NCBI GenBank assembly: GCA_019856515.1
Contig: CP082230.1
Location: forward strand, 186,001-250,000
DNA from: Prolixibacteraceae bacterium
GTDB lineage: Bacteria; Bacteroidota; Bacteroidia; Bacteroidales; Prolixibacteraceae
Direction: 5' to 3'
DNA length: 64,000 nucleotides
Shown in pieces: positions 54,166-63,970 of this stretch. Below the pieces are notes generated by a model. That model did not search any database. It was not told the DNA's origin and worked only from the letters and a program-made list of their open reading frames with translations. The position numbers and the translations under genes were made by a program. Numbering within the stretch: position 1 is the first letter of the stretch; each line of letters starts with the position of its first letter.

Positions 54166-57093
54166 CTAAAAGTTTTTTGCCAAAATAAAATTGTATGCCA
54201 TATTGGAATTAATGTATTGCGATGGATCTAGTAAGTAACTTGCTCTAGCCCCCACAGTTATCAGTGCGCTGTTAAAAATATTTAAGTCTAAATAAAGCTC
54301 TACCCCATAGCTTCGTTGAAAATATCTATTGCAGTTCTCAGTAAGCCCCTCCTGTACATCCTTTCCATGGTAGATGCTATTGTATATCTGCTCATCAGAA
54401 GCGCTCGGGTTTATCAACTTATAGACATCAACATACTCTTGATAATTATTTAATTGACTTGATTGGTAGTCATAAAAAAGAGTTGCTCTCAACCTTTTGA
54501 GATAAGTTATTCCTGCAATACTGAAATCAGGATAACATAGTGGAAATGCATAATTGATCCCTATCTTCTTTGTCTTATCAATAAAAGGTAACCGATTGCT
54601 ATAACCTCTTGAATAATCAAATGTATCATCTAAAATATAACTTGGTGTTTCTGACTGATAACCGTAATCAATCTTTATTCCATGGTTTACTGCCAGACCA
54701 GGAATATAAGTAGCCCCTTCTAAGCTCGATACGATTTCAGGACTTGATCTAACCTTTTGATATTGTAAATGTACATATTGTCCAAATTTAGGATATATAT
54801 TCTTTCTTGCTTTTTGATGCATAACACTTAGATCTCCTGATATAAGGTATGATTCAGGTTTCGACTTCTTCTTTTGTCCTGTTAAATAAACCCGATGATA
54901 TGTGTAACTGCCAGATAAGTTTATCCCTATGGAAAAATTGTCGTAATACCATAGTAGCGGAAGGTTAGCCCCAAGGCTCCAACGATAATCTTCATAGCTG
55001 TTTATATCATCTCTAGGAACATGATTCTCTTTCATCACGGCTTTGATGGATAGATGGACTGGGTATCTAGCATAGATTAGTTCCCCATTAAAATGGAGGA
55101 TCTCATCCATCGAATTGTATTTAAACCCAATATTGGCATATAGCTCTTTAAAAAGATCTGAAAAAAGAACCTGTCCACCAAAGTAGTTTTGATCGAAATA
55201 GATGGTCCATGCATAAGGTCGGAAATGATATAATGGCTTATGAAAACTATTCTCTTGATGTAAAGTGTCAAATTTTATCTCTTCTATGGGTTCTTCCTCA
55301 TCATTTAAAACCAATTCTCCACCGACGGTATTCGCATTATATGGGATTTGAGGTACTTCTTTTACAAAGTCCCTTTTTGAAACTTTTCTTAAACGATAGC
55401 CCTTAGACGTGAAATTAGAGTAGATCAGAGTATCTAAAATTGGATCTACAGTCGGATAGTATGCACCAATCTTATCATTGGTATGTTGACGTATTCGCTT
55501 CTCTCCAGTTATAGAAACACTATAAATCTGGTCAATACCGCTAAAAGAAGCACCGAAGTAGATATATTTCTCATCTACGTCTAATCCGCTTATGGTGTGG
55601 TGACTCCATGACGTAATCATCGACGTTGGCATTTCATTATATAACGACTGTTTCATAATAGCCACTTTATCCTCTTTTTGAGCTATAAAAAGTATCTCTC
55701 CATCGTCCATACTCCACTGGGGTTGTGAGAGGAAGAAGTTGTCCTTATTGGGTAAGGTATTTATAATCTTTTCTTTTTCAATATCCCAGATTAACATCTT
55801 ATATGTCAAATCATCACTCTTCTCCACCACTACCACTCTTTTACCATCGTGACTAACTTCTGGTGCATAATAGTATCCGACTTTACCCAACTGAAATTTC
55901 TTCTTTTTGCCTAGGTCATAAATCATAATTTTATTCCTAACCTTCTCTTTATAAAAAGGATTGACCACAGACTCTGTCCATGCCAAATTAAAATTATTAT
56001 AAGTGATAGATCGGTCTTGAGTAATACCAATATTGGTAATGGTCTTCTCCTTACATCCCTCTCTTTCTGTGATCTGTACAATCTTTGATGTTCGATTATA
56101 ACTCGATTTCACAGCATAAATCTCTTTATTCTCTGCCAACGTTGGATATTGATAGAAATAAACTCTATGAGCGGAAGTGCGAAGGGGGATCTGATAACTG
56201 CTATCTAGACTCATCTTACGCCACTCTTCTCTCCATCTGATCTCTTGGTTCTTCTGCATCCTCTGATACAACTTCTTACTGCTCATCCCTACATACTGTC
56301 TTGTGGATACAGAAAATGGATAGAATAGATTCTTTAATTTAAACTTGGTTGAGCTATTTACAACATCATTCCATACATTGGGACCTGCGATTTCTCTACC
56401 TTCTCTAACCATATTGTAGCCCAAATTATAATGGTTGGGAACAATATCTTTTAATGATCCATTCTCCATCTTTCGATACCGATACTGTATCGAATCATAA
56501 ATAAGTGCCCTTTGCTCTTTAAAGAAAGCTGGCAGACGACCTCTTCCTCCTTTTGATAATGCAGTTTCTGCAACTACCGCATCTCCTTCAAAAAACCACT
56601 TTGGAAATATTAGATTCGAAATACCAGCCCATGCATAATCTCCTGTAAAGTATGATAAAAATGCGACAACATCCTTTTTCATATTGACATACTGTTGAAC
56701 ATGTCTATATTCGTGTATAGTCAATTGATCCATCCAATTGGTTGATCCTAGTTGATACAGGTCTTGGGGAGAGAGTGTATAAAATTCACTTTGAAAAGGA
56801 AATACCGATACATAACCATTCGATATACCATTGGTGTTATTAATTAGAATAGCTACTTTCTTCTTCTTGGTTCCGATAGATAAATTCTTTTCATAAGAAA
56901 TATAGGTAACCATATTTATGACCCTTTCAGCTGTCTGTTTTAACCCTTTGGGATAGACAATTCTGGCAATATCAGTTTCGATATACTTCCAGTCTTGATG
57001 TAGTGGGTACCCACCATAACTTCCAGTACCCTGTCCAAATAGGCGAGATAATGAAAGAATAATAATCACAAGTGGTAGAACTACATTTTTCAT
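54166..57093 (-). CDS. Gluzincin-like protease fused to beta-propeller and outer-membrane barrel
   Basis: This 975-aa exported protein begins with a signal peptide (VLPLVIIILSLSRLFGQG). A zinc-protease motif HEYRH (127-131) is followed by FFEGDA with Glu169, giving the HExxH...E arrangement of gluzincins. Residues about 330-600 form TolB/WD40-like propeller blades (KKVGYYYAPEVSHDGKRVVV; QPQWSMDDGEILFI). The C-terminal 350 residues are amphipathic beta strands ending in NFILAKNF, as expected for an outer-membrane barrel. Substrate and topology are unknown. Upstream is a divergent SDR gene. It could be a surface-exposed protease or assembly factor (inference). Confidence 0.78.
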   Translation of the reverse strand: MKNVVLPLVIIILSLSRLFGQGTGSYGGYPLHQDWKYIETDIARIVYPKGLKQTAERVINMVTYISYEKNLSIGTKKKKVAILINNTNGISNGYVSVFPFQSEFYTLSPQDLYQLGSTNWMDQLTIHEYRHVQQYVNMKKDVVAFLSYFTGDYAWAGISNLIFPKWFFEGDAVVAETALSKGGRGRLPAFFKEQRALIYDSIQYRYRKMENGSLKDIVPNHYNLGYNMVREGREIAGPNVWNDVVNSSTKFKLKNLFYPFSVSTRQYVGMSSKKLYQRMQKNQEIRWREEWRKMSLDSSYQIPLRTSAHRVYFYQYPTLAENKEIYAVKSSYNRTSKIVQITEREGCKEKTITNIGITQDRSITYNNFNLAWTESVVNPFYKEKVRNKIMIYDLGKKKKFQLGKVGYYYAPEVSHDGKRVVVVEKSDDLTYKMLIWDIEKEKIINTLPNKDNFFLSQPQWSMDDGEILFIAQKEDKVAIMKQSLYNEMPTSMITSWSHHTISGLDVDEKYIYFGASFSGIDQIYSVSITGEKRIRQHTNDKIGAYYPTVDPILDTLIYSNFTSKGYRLRKVSKRDFVKEVPQIPYNANTVGGELVLNDEEEPIEEIKFDTLHQENSFHKPLYHFRPYAWTIYFDQNYFGGQVLFSDLFKELYANIGFKYNSMDEILHFNGELIYARYPVHLSIKAVMKENHVPRDDINSYEDYRWSLGANLPLLWYYDNFSIGINLSGSYTYHRVYLTGQKKKSKPESYLISGDLSVMHQKARKNIYPKFGQYVHLQYQKVRSSPEIVSSLEGATYIPGLAVNHGIKIDYGYQSETPSYILDDTFDYSRGYSNRLPFIDKTKKIGINYAFPLCYPDFSIAGITYLKRLRATLFYDYQSSQLNNYQEYVDVYKLINPSASDEQIYNSIYHGKDVQEGLTENCNRYFQRSYGVELYLDLNIFNSALITVGARASYLLDPSQYINSNMAYNFILAKNF

Positions 57094-57276
57094 GGGTATA
57101 ACTATAAGACAATTTCTATAAAGTAAACAAGTTACACATTAATGTTGTTGTTAAGAGATAGAAAAAAATATTTTTTAATATATAACGAATAAATCGTGTG
57201 GTTTATTCAATCTATTTCTTATTTTTAGGAGAAACAATTGTCATAATTAATACCTAATTCATTATTAAATAAACAA

Positions 57277-58209
57277 ATGGACGACGATTATTTTGATTAC
57301 GAATCTACAATTGACTTAAATAGAAAAGTAGCATTAATAACAGGTGCCAACTCCGGACTGGGACTTGAAACGAGCAAAGTGCTTGCCCAAAAGGGGGCTA
57401 CTGTAATTATGGCTTGTCGTAATCTTAAAAAAGCAGCCAAAGCAAAGAATGAGATCATTGAAGATTTACCTGACGCAAAGATCGAAATTATGCCTCTTGA
57501 TCTCTCTTCTCGAAGATCAATAGAAGAGTTTGTGCCGAAAGTTGAGAAAAAATATGATACGATTGATTTTCTTGTAAACAATGCTGGGATCATGATGCCT
57601 CCACTAGACCTTCAATATGAGGATGTCGAGTCTCAATTGGCCGTAAACTATCTTTCACACTTTCTACTTACCTCCCTACTATTCCCGATGATCGAAAATG
57701 CCCCTGAAGGAAGAATTATTCAGTTAAGTAGCATTGCACACCGCTGGGGGGATACAAGATGGAATTATTACAACTCAAAGTCTACATATGATAAGAAGAA
57801 GGCTTATGGGCAAAGTAAATTAGCTTGTCTAATGTTTGCTTACGAACTTCAACGTAGACTCTCTAGGAGTCGTAGCCATGTGAAGTCATATGCTGCACAT
57901 CCAGGGGCTTCCTCAACCAACCTCTTTCAGTATGTTTCTCCAATACAAAGACCATTCATAAGGCTTTTAGAGCGATTCTTGTTTCAAGATGCGGAAGATG
58001 GCTCGATGCCTACGTTAAGAGCTCTACTTGATCCATATCTAAACCCTGGGAGCTTTGTTGGACCTGACGGTTTTAAGGAGTTAAAAGGGGAGCCTACTGT
58101 AGTTGATTCTTCACGTATCTCAAAAGATCCCGTAGCTGCTCTAAAACTATGGGAATGGACTGAAAAGAAGTTAAATACAACTTTTGATCTTGAAGAGTGG
58201 AACGAATAG
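57277..58209 (+). CDS. Short-chain dehydrogenase/reductase
   Basis: This cytoplasmic oxidoreductase of the SDR family (retinol-dehydrogenase-like) is 310 aa long. The nucleotide-binding motif TGANSGLG and the NNAG motif are visible. The catalytic set is Ser in LSSIAHRWG and Tyr-Lys in AYGQSKLACLMF. A basic residue after the Gly motif (CRNLKKAAKAK) favours NADP(H), by family rule. The substrate is unknown. It stands alone and is followed by its own terminator. Confidence 0.9.
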   Translation: MDDDYFDYESTIDLNRKVALITGANSGLGLETSKVLAQKGATVIMACRNLKKAAKAKNEIIEDLPDAKIEIMPLDLSSRRSIEEFVPKVEKKYDTIDFLVNNAGIMMPPLDLQYEDVESQLAVNYLSHFLLTSLLFPMIENAPEGRIIQLSSIAHRWGDTRWNYYNSKSTYDKKKAYGQSKLACLMFAYELQRRLSRSRSHVKSYAAHPGASSTNLFQYVSPIQRPFIRLLERFLFQDAEDGSMPTLRALLDPYLNPGSFVGPDGFKELKGEPTVVDSSRISKDPVAALKLWEWTEKKLNTTFDLEEWNE

Positions 58210-58246
58210 CTTCTCCTATTAAAGAAGTCGTGAAAAGAACATTAAG

Positions 58247-58281
58247 AAAGCATATCTCTCTTTTGGGTATATGCTTTTTTT
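58247..58281 (+). terminator. Terminator of the SDR gene
   Basis: AAAGCATAT and ATATGCTTT form a 9-bp stem with a 13-base loop, followed by a T run to 58281. Confidence 0.75.
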
Positions 58282-58459
58282 GTGTTGATAATCAGTTGAA
58301 TGATATCCATAGACTAAATTAGATAAAGGGAATTTATGTTACATCTGACCTTCAAAAGATGATCGAACCATGTTACTTGTAATTCACTATTGGGACGTCC
58401 TAATTTGAGGTGTATTACCCAATGTAATAATCGTGTTATCCCTTTGGATCTCTTTATAA

Positions 58460-58467
58460 TATATTTG
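58460..58467 (+). promoter_or_regulatory. Candidate -7 element (TATATTTG) for sulfatase
   Basis: An exact TAnnTTTG match lies 93 bases upstream of the sulfatase. The nearest TTTG (58443-58446) is too close (13 bases), so no proper -33 is seen. Confidence 0.4.
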
Positions 58468-58559
58468 CCTTGAATGATTATTTAGTCAGTTCATATTGAC
58501 TGTTGTTGCTGTTTTGTGGACGTAAATAATTATTTCCAATAAACTATAAAAAGAAGACT

Positions 58560-60104
58560 ATGAACTTAACGAAGAAAAGCATTATTGCTACGTTCTTAAT
58601 GGCAACTGGGGCATATCAATCTTTTGCAAAAGAGAAAGAGGAGAGACCCAATATCATTTTCCTTTTAACAGATGACCAAAGTTATCAAGCAGTAGGGTGT
58701 TTAGGTAATAATGAAATACAGACACCTAACATTGATAAAATTGGACAGAAAGGAATCATCTTCACCCAATACTATAATACGACGGCAATATGTATGGCTT
58801 CACGAGCGACAATTATGACTGGGATGTACGAAAACAAAACTGGTTGCAACTTCTCTCATGGGGCCATGACACCTGATAAATTTGAAAAGTCTTATCCAAT
58901 GCTACTAAAGAGAGCGGGGTATAAGGTCGGCTTTGCTGGGAAGTTTGGTTATGCTATTAAAGGAGGAAAAAATTCTAAGTTCTGTGGATACCACGAGTAT
59001 AAAGACTTACCTGTCGATAAATTCGATTGGTGGAGAGGGTGGCCTGGACAAGGAGACTATAAAACCGAAAAGAATAAGTATATGATCCCTTATGCTAAAA
59101 AGTACCCACATGTATCAGGGGCTTTGGGAGCTGCTGCGATTGAATTTCTAGAAGACTATGGAAATAAAAAAGAACCTTTTTGTTTATCCGTAAGTTTTAA
59201 AGCGCCACATGGTCCGATGAGTCCTGATAAGAAATATAACCATGTTTATGCCAATAAAACCTTTACCAAAAAGGAAAACTATTGGAAAGAAAATGGCGAG
59301 CACCTTGCAAAACAATCTAAACAGGGCCGTCAATATAAACGAATTAACGACACATGGTCTCCTGCTCAATATGATAAGAAGCTCGCAAAATATTACCAAC
59401 AGATATATGGTGTCGATAAAGCTGTAGGGATGATTCTTGACCAACTAAAAAGCCAAGGTCTGGATAAGAATACGATAATCATATTTACCTCTGATAATGG
59501 CTACCACTGTGGTGCACATGGTTTTGGAGGTAAAGTGCTAACTTACGAAGAAGGTTCAAGAGCACCACTCTTAGCCTACGTTCCGGGAGCAAAAGGGAAT
59601 GGAAAGCATTGTGGAGCATTGGTTTCCAATGTCGATATCGCACCAACAATATTGAATGCCGCAGGAGTTAAAATCCCTTCTAATATGGATGGAGTGAGTC
59701 TCTCTCCTCTTTTTTCAAATCCAACGAGAGAAGTGAAAGATCATGAAATCTTAATACAAGTATGGGGCGAAAATCCAACACACTGTCTTAGTCTAGTTGC
59801 AGATGGTTATAAATACTTTTATTGGTTTTATGGTGAGGGAATGGAGCCAACAGAGGAGTTGTTCAATTTGAATGATGATCCTTATGAGATGCACAATATA
59901 GTTAATGAGACTTCTGCGAAGAGACAACTAATTAAAATGAGAAAGTTGTATGATAATGAGGTTAGTGTATGGTCAAGAAACTCGGTAAAAGGACATAACT
60001 ATGAAATCTACTCTACTCTTTTTGATCGACATATTTCTTGGTCAGAAAAGAGTGGAATCATGAAAAAACCAAATTATAATTACGGCCCCAAAAAGAAGCA
60101 TTAA
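58560..60104 (+). CDS. Type I sulfatase
   Basis: This is an exported, formylglycine-dependent sulfatase. A signal peptide (ATFLMATGAYQSFA) precedes IIFLLTDDQ with metal-binding Asp38-Asp39. The active-site motif is CMASR (Cys78 to Arg82), fitting C-x-A/P/S-x-R. Later conserved parts are FTSDNGYHCGAHGF and TYEEGSRAPLLAY. Its 514 aa fits the S1 sulfatase family; subfamily and target sulfate (mucin, algal or host glycan) are unresolved. It stands alone; no SusCD pair is adjacent. The anaerobic maturase needed is not in the window. Confidence 0.94.
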   Translation: MNLTKKSIIATFLMATGAYQSFAKEKEERPNIIFLLTDDQSYQAVGCLGNNEIQTPNIDKIGQKGIIFTQYYNTTAICMASRATIMTGMYENKTGCNFSHGAMTPDKFEKSYPMLLKRAGYKVGFAGKFGYAIKGGKNSKFCGYHEYKDLPVDKFDWWRGWPGQGDYKTEKNKYMIPYAKKYPHVSGALGAAAIEFLEDYGNKKEPFCLSVSFKAPHGPMSPDKKYNHVYANKTFTKKENYWKENGEHLAKQSKQGRQYKRINDTWSPAQYDKKLAKYYQQIYGVDKAVGMILDQLKSQGLDKNTIIIFTSDNGYHCGAHGFGGKVLTYEEGSRAPLLAYVPGAKGNGKHCGALVSNVDIAPTILNAAGVKIPSNMDGVSLSPLFSNPTREVKDHEILIQVWGENPTHCLSLVADGYKYFYWFYGEGMEPTEELFNLNDDPYEMHNIVNETSAKRQLIKMRKLYDNEVSVWSRNSVKGHNYEIYSTLFDRHISWSEKSGIMKKPNYNYGPKKKH

Positions 60105-60555
60105 GCATTGAATGGATTAGTATAGAAGTACTGATTTTCTACTTCTATACTAATCTATCGTAATTTCTCTTCTACAAAATTTCCTACTATATGCTCTCTG
60201 TAATCTGTTGAGGAGAACCACTCCAGTTCTCAATATTGATATTAGCATAGAGCAGATTCATAGTACTTTTTTTGTCCCTTTATTGTGTCACAATTCCGTC
60301 TCGTTACCATGTCAAAAGTAAACAAAGTGATATTTCTATTGTTCGTATGATGAGAAGTGATAATACCAGCTGAATTTCGAAATGAGCAATCCTAGCTTGT
60401 AAATTTATTTTGTTAAGACAAAGCCACAAAAATGGTAGCATAGCTTTCCCTTCAGTGTTATCTTTTTATGAAGTATGAACAGTGTAGAATCAAGGTTTAT
60501 AGCTCATTTCATAATTTATTTGGCAAAATTAATGTTGTATAAATAAAACTGCGTT
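60105..60555. other. 451-base intergenic region
   Basis: It begins with a strong hairpin (60115-60155). After that there is no structure or gene I can support. Confidence 0.5.
60115..60155 (+). terminator. 16-bp hairpin behind the sulfatase gene
   Basis: A perfect 16-bp stem (GATTAGTATAGAAGTA and its complement) with a 9-base loop lies 10 bases after the stop. There is no T tract. Confidence 0.6.
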
Positions 60556-60972
60556 ATGGATAAAGAAATTGAAACAATAAAGATGGGTCGTGTTCAATCC
60601 TCTGAACTACATGAGAATATACAAAAAGGAGAATTGGTAATGTCTCCGGAACTTATGAAACAATACGGAGATATTGATTCTGGTTTTCCTGAGAGGATAA
60701 TGTCTATGACTGAGAAAGAACGATTACATAAACAACAACTAGAATCTGAACAACTTGAGATAAAGAAGTTGAATGCAGAGTCTCTTGTAAATGCTAGAAA
60801 AAGTGCCTCTATTTTTACTATTATTGTATGCTTAACATTAGTTGGGGCATCAATTTCATTTATCATTATTGGAAGGGTATCTGCAGGAATCCTATTTGCA
60901 GTGCTCGGCGCAATTGGACCTATTGTAAATACGTATTATAGTTACTATTCGGTGAAAAAAGTTAAGGATTGA
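60556..60972 (+). CDS. DUF2335 family membrane protein
   Basis: This 138-aa protein fits DUF2335 (COG5346). The N-terminal part has MSPELMKQYGDIDSG, then FPERIMSMTEKERLHK, matching the conserved start of the family, followed by a charged helix and two transmembrane helices (SASIFTIIVCLTLVGASISF; SAGILFAVLGAIGPIVN). The function is unknown. An imperfect hairpin at 61029-61066 may terminate it. It is isolated from other genes by over 200 bases on each side. Confidence 0.85.
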   Translation: MDKEIETIKMGRVQSSELHENIQKGELVMSPELMKQYGDIDSGFPERIMSMTEKERLHKQQLESEQLEIKKLNAESLVNARKSASIFTIIVCLTLVGASISFIIIGRVSAGILFAVLGAIGPIVNTYYSYYSVKKVKD

Positions 60973-61028
60973 TTGTAAAGAGTAGTTCACAACTCGAAAA
61001 GAGATACTATTGGTGTTTCCATAAATAA

Positions 61029-61066
61029 ACAAGGTGTTGTTTTAACTTAAATAAACATTACCTTGT
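61029..61066 (+). terminator. Imperfect palindrome after the DUF2335 gene
   Basis: ACAAGGT and ACCTTGT arms extend imperfectly inward. A short T run follows. The activity is doubtful. Confidence 0.3.
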
Positions 61067-61194
61067 GTTCGTTTTATATAATAGTCTCTATTTTACAGAT
61101 ATCAAGTCATTCGGATTGCGTGTAATTGGAGACTTTAATATAACCATTTCAACGTACTTACTCTCTATGGAACAATATAGAAAAATCAATTCTT

Positions 61195-61563
61195 ATGAAG
61201 CAACAGAACTTTTCATTATCAAAGAGGCTAGAAAGTTTTAAGTACGCATTCAATGGGTTGCGGGTATTAATCAAAGAAGAGCATAATGCACGCATTCATT
61301 TATTCGCAACCATACTTGTTGTAGCTGCCGGTTTCTATTACCACATATCCATAGGAGAGTGGATAGCTATTCTTTTATGCATAGGTTTGGTTATAAGTCT
61401 TGAGATTATTAATTCTGCCATAGAAAATATTGCAGATTATGTGTCCCCGAATAAACATGAGATGATAAAAAAGATAAAAGATCTATCCGCAGCAAGTGTC
61501 CTTGTTACTGCATTTATCTCATTAATTATAGGAATACTGATTTTTATAGACAAAATATTTTAA
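61195..61563 (+). CDS. dgkA: Diacylglycerol kinase
   Basis: This small integral-membrane enzyme phosphorylates diacylglycerol (or undecaprenol) to recycle lipids. The family patterns are FKYAFNGLRVLIKEEHNARIH and IGLVISLEIINSAIENIADY, which carries the conserved catalytic Glu and Asn. Three transmembrane helices fit the DgkA fold. 122 aa is normal. There is no neighbour in its pathway. Confidence 0.93.
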   Translation: MKQQNFSLSKRLESFKYAFNGLRVLIKEEHNARIHLFATILVVAAGFYYHISIGEWIAILLCIGLVISLEIINSAIENIADYVSPNKHEMIKKIKDLSAASVLVTAFISLIIGILIFIDKIF

Positions 61564-61713
61564 TACAAAGTTTAATGGATACGACGATCTTTATGGAAGA
61601 GTTCTACTTAGTCCGCTTACCCTTTCATCTATCAGACAATATCGTAATACCAACTTAGTTTTGAAACAATCAATTGTGTAGAGCTTATTTATTAACTAAC
61701 CAATACGAATAAT

Positions 61714-62154
61714 ATGAAGAGATGTGTGTTTGCTTTTATTATTTTGATATCTAGTCTGATATCAAAAGCTCAAGATGAGATTACACTATTTAATGAGGAT
61801 GGGGAGTGTATTGCCTATATTGACACCGAAGATGATGACCTTCCAATATTTCTATGGGATGGTACCCCTGTGGCTTTCATCGAAAGAGAAGATGGCGTGA
61901 TGAATGTGTTTGGTTTTAATGGTGTCCATCTTGGTTGGATTGATAAGAGTATCTTTTATAATCATGACGGAGAGATTGTGGCCAAGACAAAAGAAGCAAT
62001 GGGGACTGTAAGTAGTATTGAGCCATACAAGTCGATGAAACAAATAACTCCAATTACACCGATAACCTCTTTTGCACCTCATACGCCTAACTTCAGTAGC
62101 TTTTGGGCTGATGAATCTTTTAAACTCTTTCTTCTAAAAGGACTCGATGATTGA
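61714..62154 (+). CDS. Exported 4-fold beta-flower-like protein
   Basis: This 146-aa protein has a signal peptide (CVFAFIILISSLISKAQ). The next 80 residues show the pattern of short repeats LFNEDGECIAYID, IFLWDGTPVAFIE, VFGFNGVHLGWID and IFYNHDGEIV, which fits the 4-fold beta-flower domain. The C-terminal region is Pro/Thr-rich (QITPITPITSF). It is predicted periplasmic or outer-surface. No function is known. Confidence 0.75.
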   Translation: MKRCVFAFIILISSLISKAQDEITLFNEDGECIAYIDTEDDDLPIFLWDGTPVAFIEREDGVMNVFGFNGVHLGWIDKSIFYNHDGEIVAKTKEAMGTVSSIEPYKSMKQITPITPITSFAPHTPNFSSFWADESFKLFLLKGLDD

Positions 62155-62251
62155 AAATTTGCCATTGATTTACTGTATTTTAGTGTGTAAGTTTTAATTG
62201 TATTTGTTAAACATTGTTATTGATTAATGAGTCAAAAATAAATTATATCAT

Positions 62252-62440
62252 ATGAAAAGAAGTGCAATAATTATAGGTGTGGGGTCGATGTTTATCCTGA
62301 CTTTTACAATCCTACGACTACATTACGGTGTTGATAAGGAACCTCAATTTGTCTCTTGGTTGGGATGGATAGGGAATATCATAACAATTGGCGGATTAGC
62401 TACAGTGATTCATACAATGAGATCACAAAAGAAGAGATAG
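62252..62440 (+). CDS. Small two-helix membrane protein
   Basis: This 62-aa protein has two hydrophobic helices (AIIIGVGSMFILTFTILRL; WIGNIITIGGLATVIHTM) with a short loop between them and a basic tail (RSQKKR). I do not recognise a family. It follows the beta-flower gene at about 100 bases on the same strand and may be co-transcribed. It is small enough to be missed by annotation, but the composition supports a real protein. Confidence 0.55.
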   Translation: MKRSAIIIGVGSMFILTFTILRLHYGVDKEPQFVSWLGWIGNIITIGGLATVIHTMRSQKKR

Positions 62441-62694
62441 TCTATCCCCATCGAATTATTAATGGGCATAACTCCTCGGTGCGTCACAATATAACCTAAA
62501 GCCAAGAATTCTCTTATCATCAAAGGATGCGTTTCACTCACATACGCTCTACCTTATCGACCTGATGAATATGATCTATATCGTGAAATGCCTCTTTTGT
62601 ACTTGCTCGTTTTTTGTTATGTGGTTGATATTTATTAACTTATACGGTGTTATCTCATATGGAGGTATTTTATCTAACCATTAATACTTAATCT

Positions 62695-63921
62695 ATGGTC
62701 GCTGAAAGTCAATATTTGCAAGTACAGTTTATAGGACATGCACTTTCCACAACACCAGAACTGAAAGTTTCTGTGGAAGGAATGAGTGATTGGGGGAAAT
62801 ATCTAGGAGACAAGGAGGATGCCAACGACATCCAAACTCGTTTGGATGTCGTTCGTTCTGTATTATTACAATTGCTAGAGGCAAAAGAGATTGATCACAC
62901 CAATACTACGTTAAAAATCTTTGCCTTACCTGAATTCTTTTGGAGAGGAATCAAGGGAGCATATCACTACGATGTAAAGAAAGAGGATCGTATCTACCAA
63001 AAGATTACATCAGAGCTTATTAATATGGTGGATCAACTCAAGCAAAAGTATAATCTAGATGACTGGCTCTTCCTTTTTGGTTCTATTCTTACGACCCATG
63101 ATATCACCGATAGTGTCACAAAAGAGGATAAAACGCTCGCGAAATTAGGGAACGATTACTTGGGGGTATATAATATTCTTGATCCAGTATCAAACAGCCA
63201 TATACGTGAACTTTTTGCCAATGTGGTAAAGATTGCGGATAAAAAGAAGAGATCAAATAGTGACAAAGAAAAATACCTTTCCGCATTACTAACAGATCTA
63301 TTAGACCTCAGTGACGCGTTGGCAAAGAAGATGGTATATAACCGCTGTTTTGTATATTATGCTGGAAACAGTTATGCTATTCAAAAGGAACATAAGTCCA
63401 AAGAGGATTTTATCCTGAACAACCCTTCTGCCACAGAGGATCATGTCGACTATTATCTTCAAACAATGGTTAACTACCCCTCAATAGATGCCAAAATAAA
63501 CCCTGTGGATACCCTTCCACTATCCAATATCAAGTGTAAAAACCTTAAGGTAGGAGTGGAGATATGTCTTGATCATCGTCGCAAGAGATTGGCTGATTAC
63601 TTAAAAGAGGGTAAAATAGAAGCTGTAGATATTCAGATTGTGATCTCTTGTGGAATGCAACTTCATGACGATGCAGTGGCGACAAAAGATCGAGGTGTAC
63701 TTTTTAACTGTGATGGTGAATATGAACTAAAGGGAGAAGCGGTCAATGGCGATCATTGTCATACCCAATTGAAAACATATCATGCAAGCAAGAAACCTTC
63801 TCTTTCTGATTATATGTCGGTGAAGAAGATCATTCCTGTAGATATGAAAACGAAAAGCAAATACTTTCCTCATGGTCTAGGGAGCATCCATGTCTATCTT
63901 CCAATCGGTACCCCTTCATAG
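62695..63921 (+). CDS. Nitrilase-superfamily carbon-nitrogen hydrolase
   Basis: This cytoplasmic 408-aa protein shows the Glu-Lys-Cys catalytic triad of the nitrilase superfamily: LPEFFWRG with Glu80, AIQKEHKS with Lys231, and VGVEICLDHR with Cys291. It is longer than usual nitrilases (about 270-300 aa) because of an insertion of about 80 residues around 140-215 rich in Asp, Lys and Leu. Reaction and substrate cannot be assigned. It is the last gene in the window and is followed by a strong hairpin. Confidence 0.8.
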   Translation: MVAESQYLQVQFIGHALSTTPELKVSVEGMSDWGKYLGDKEDANDIQTRLDVVRSVLLQLLEAKEIDHTNTTLKIFALPEFFWRGIKGAYHYDVKKEDRIYQKITSELINMVDQLKQKYNLDDWLFLFGSILTTHDITDSVTKEDKTLAKLGNDYLGVYNILDPVSNSHIRELFANVVKIADKKKRSNSDKEKYLSALLTDLLDLSDALAKKMVYNRCFVYYAGNSYAIQKEHKSKEDFILNNPSATEDHVDYYLQTMVNYPSIDAKINPVDTLPLSNIKCKNLKVGVEICLDHRRKRLADYLKEGKIEAVDIQIVISCGMQLHDDAVATKDRGVLFNCDGEYELKGEAVNGDHCHTQLKTYHASKKPSLSDYMSVKKIIPVDMKTKSKYFPHGLGSIHVYLPIGTPS

Positions 63922-63970
63922 ATTTGAGGTCACTAATATTTAGAAATTAACTAATTACATCTTGCAATGA

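Larger units (their letters stand above)
58210..58559. other. 350-base intergenic region
   Basis: It holds the SDR terminator and a -7 element for the sulfatase. No gene is seen. Confidence 0.5.
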
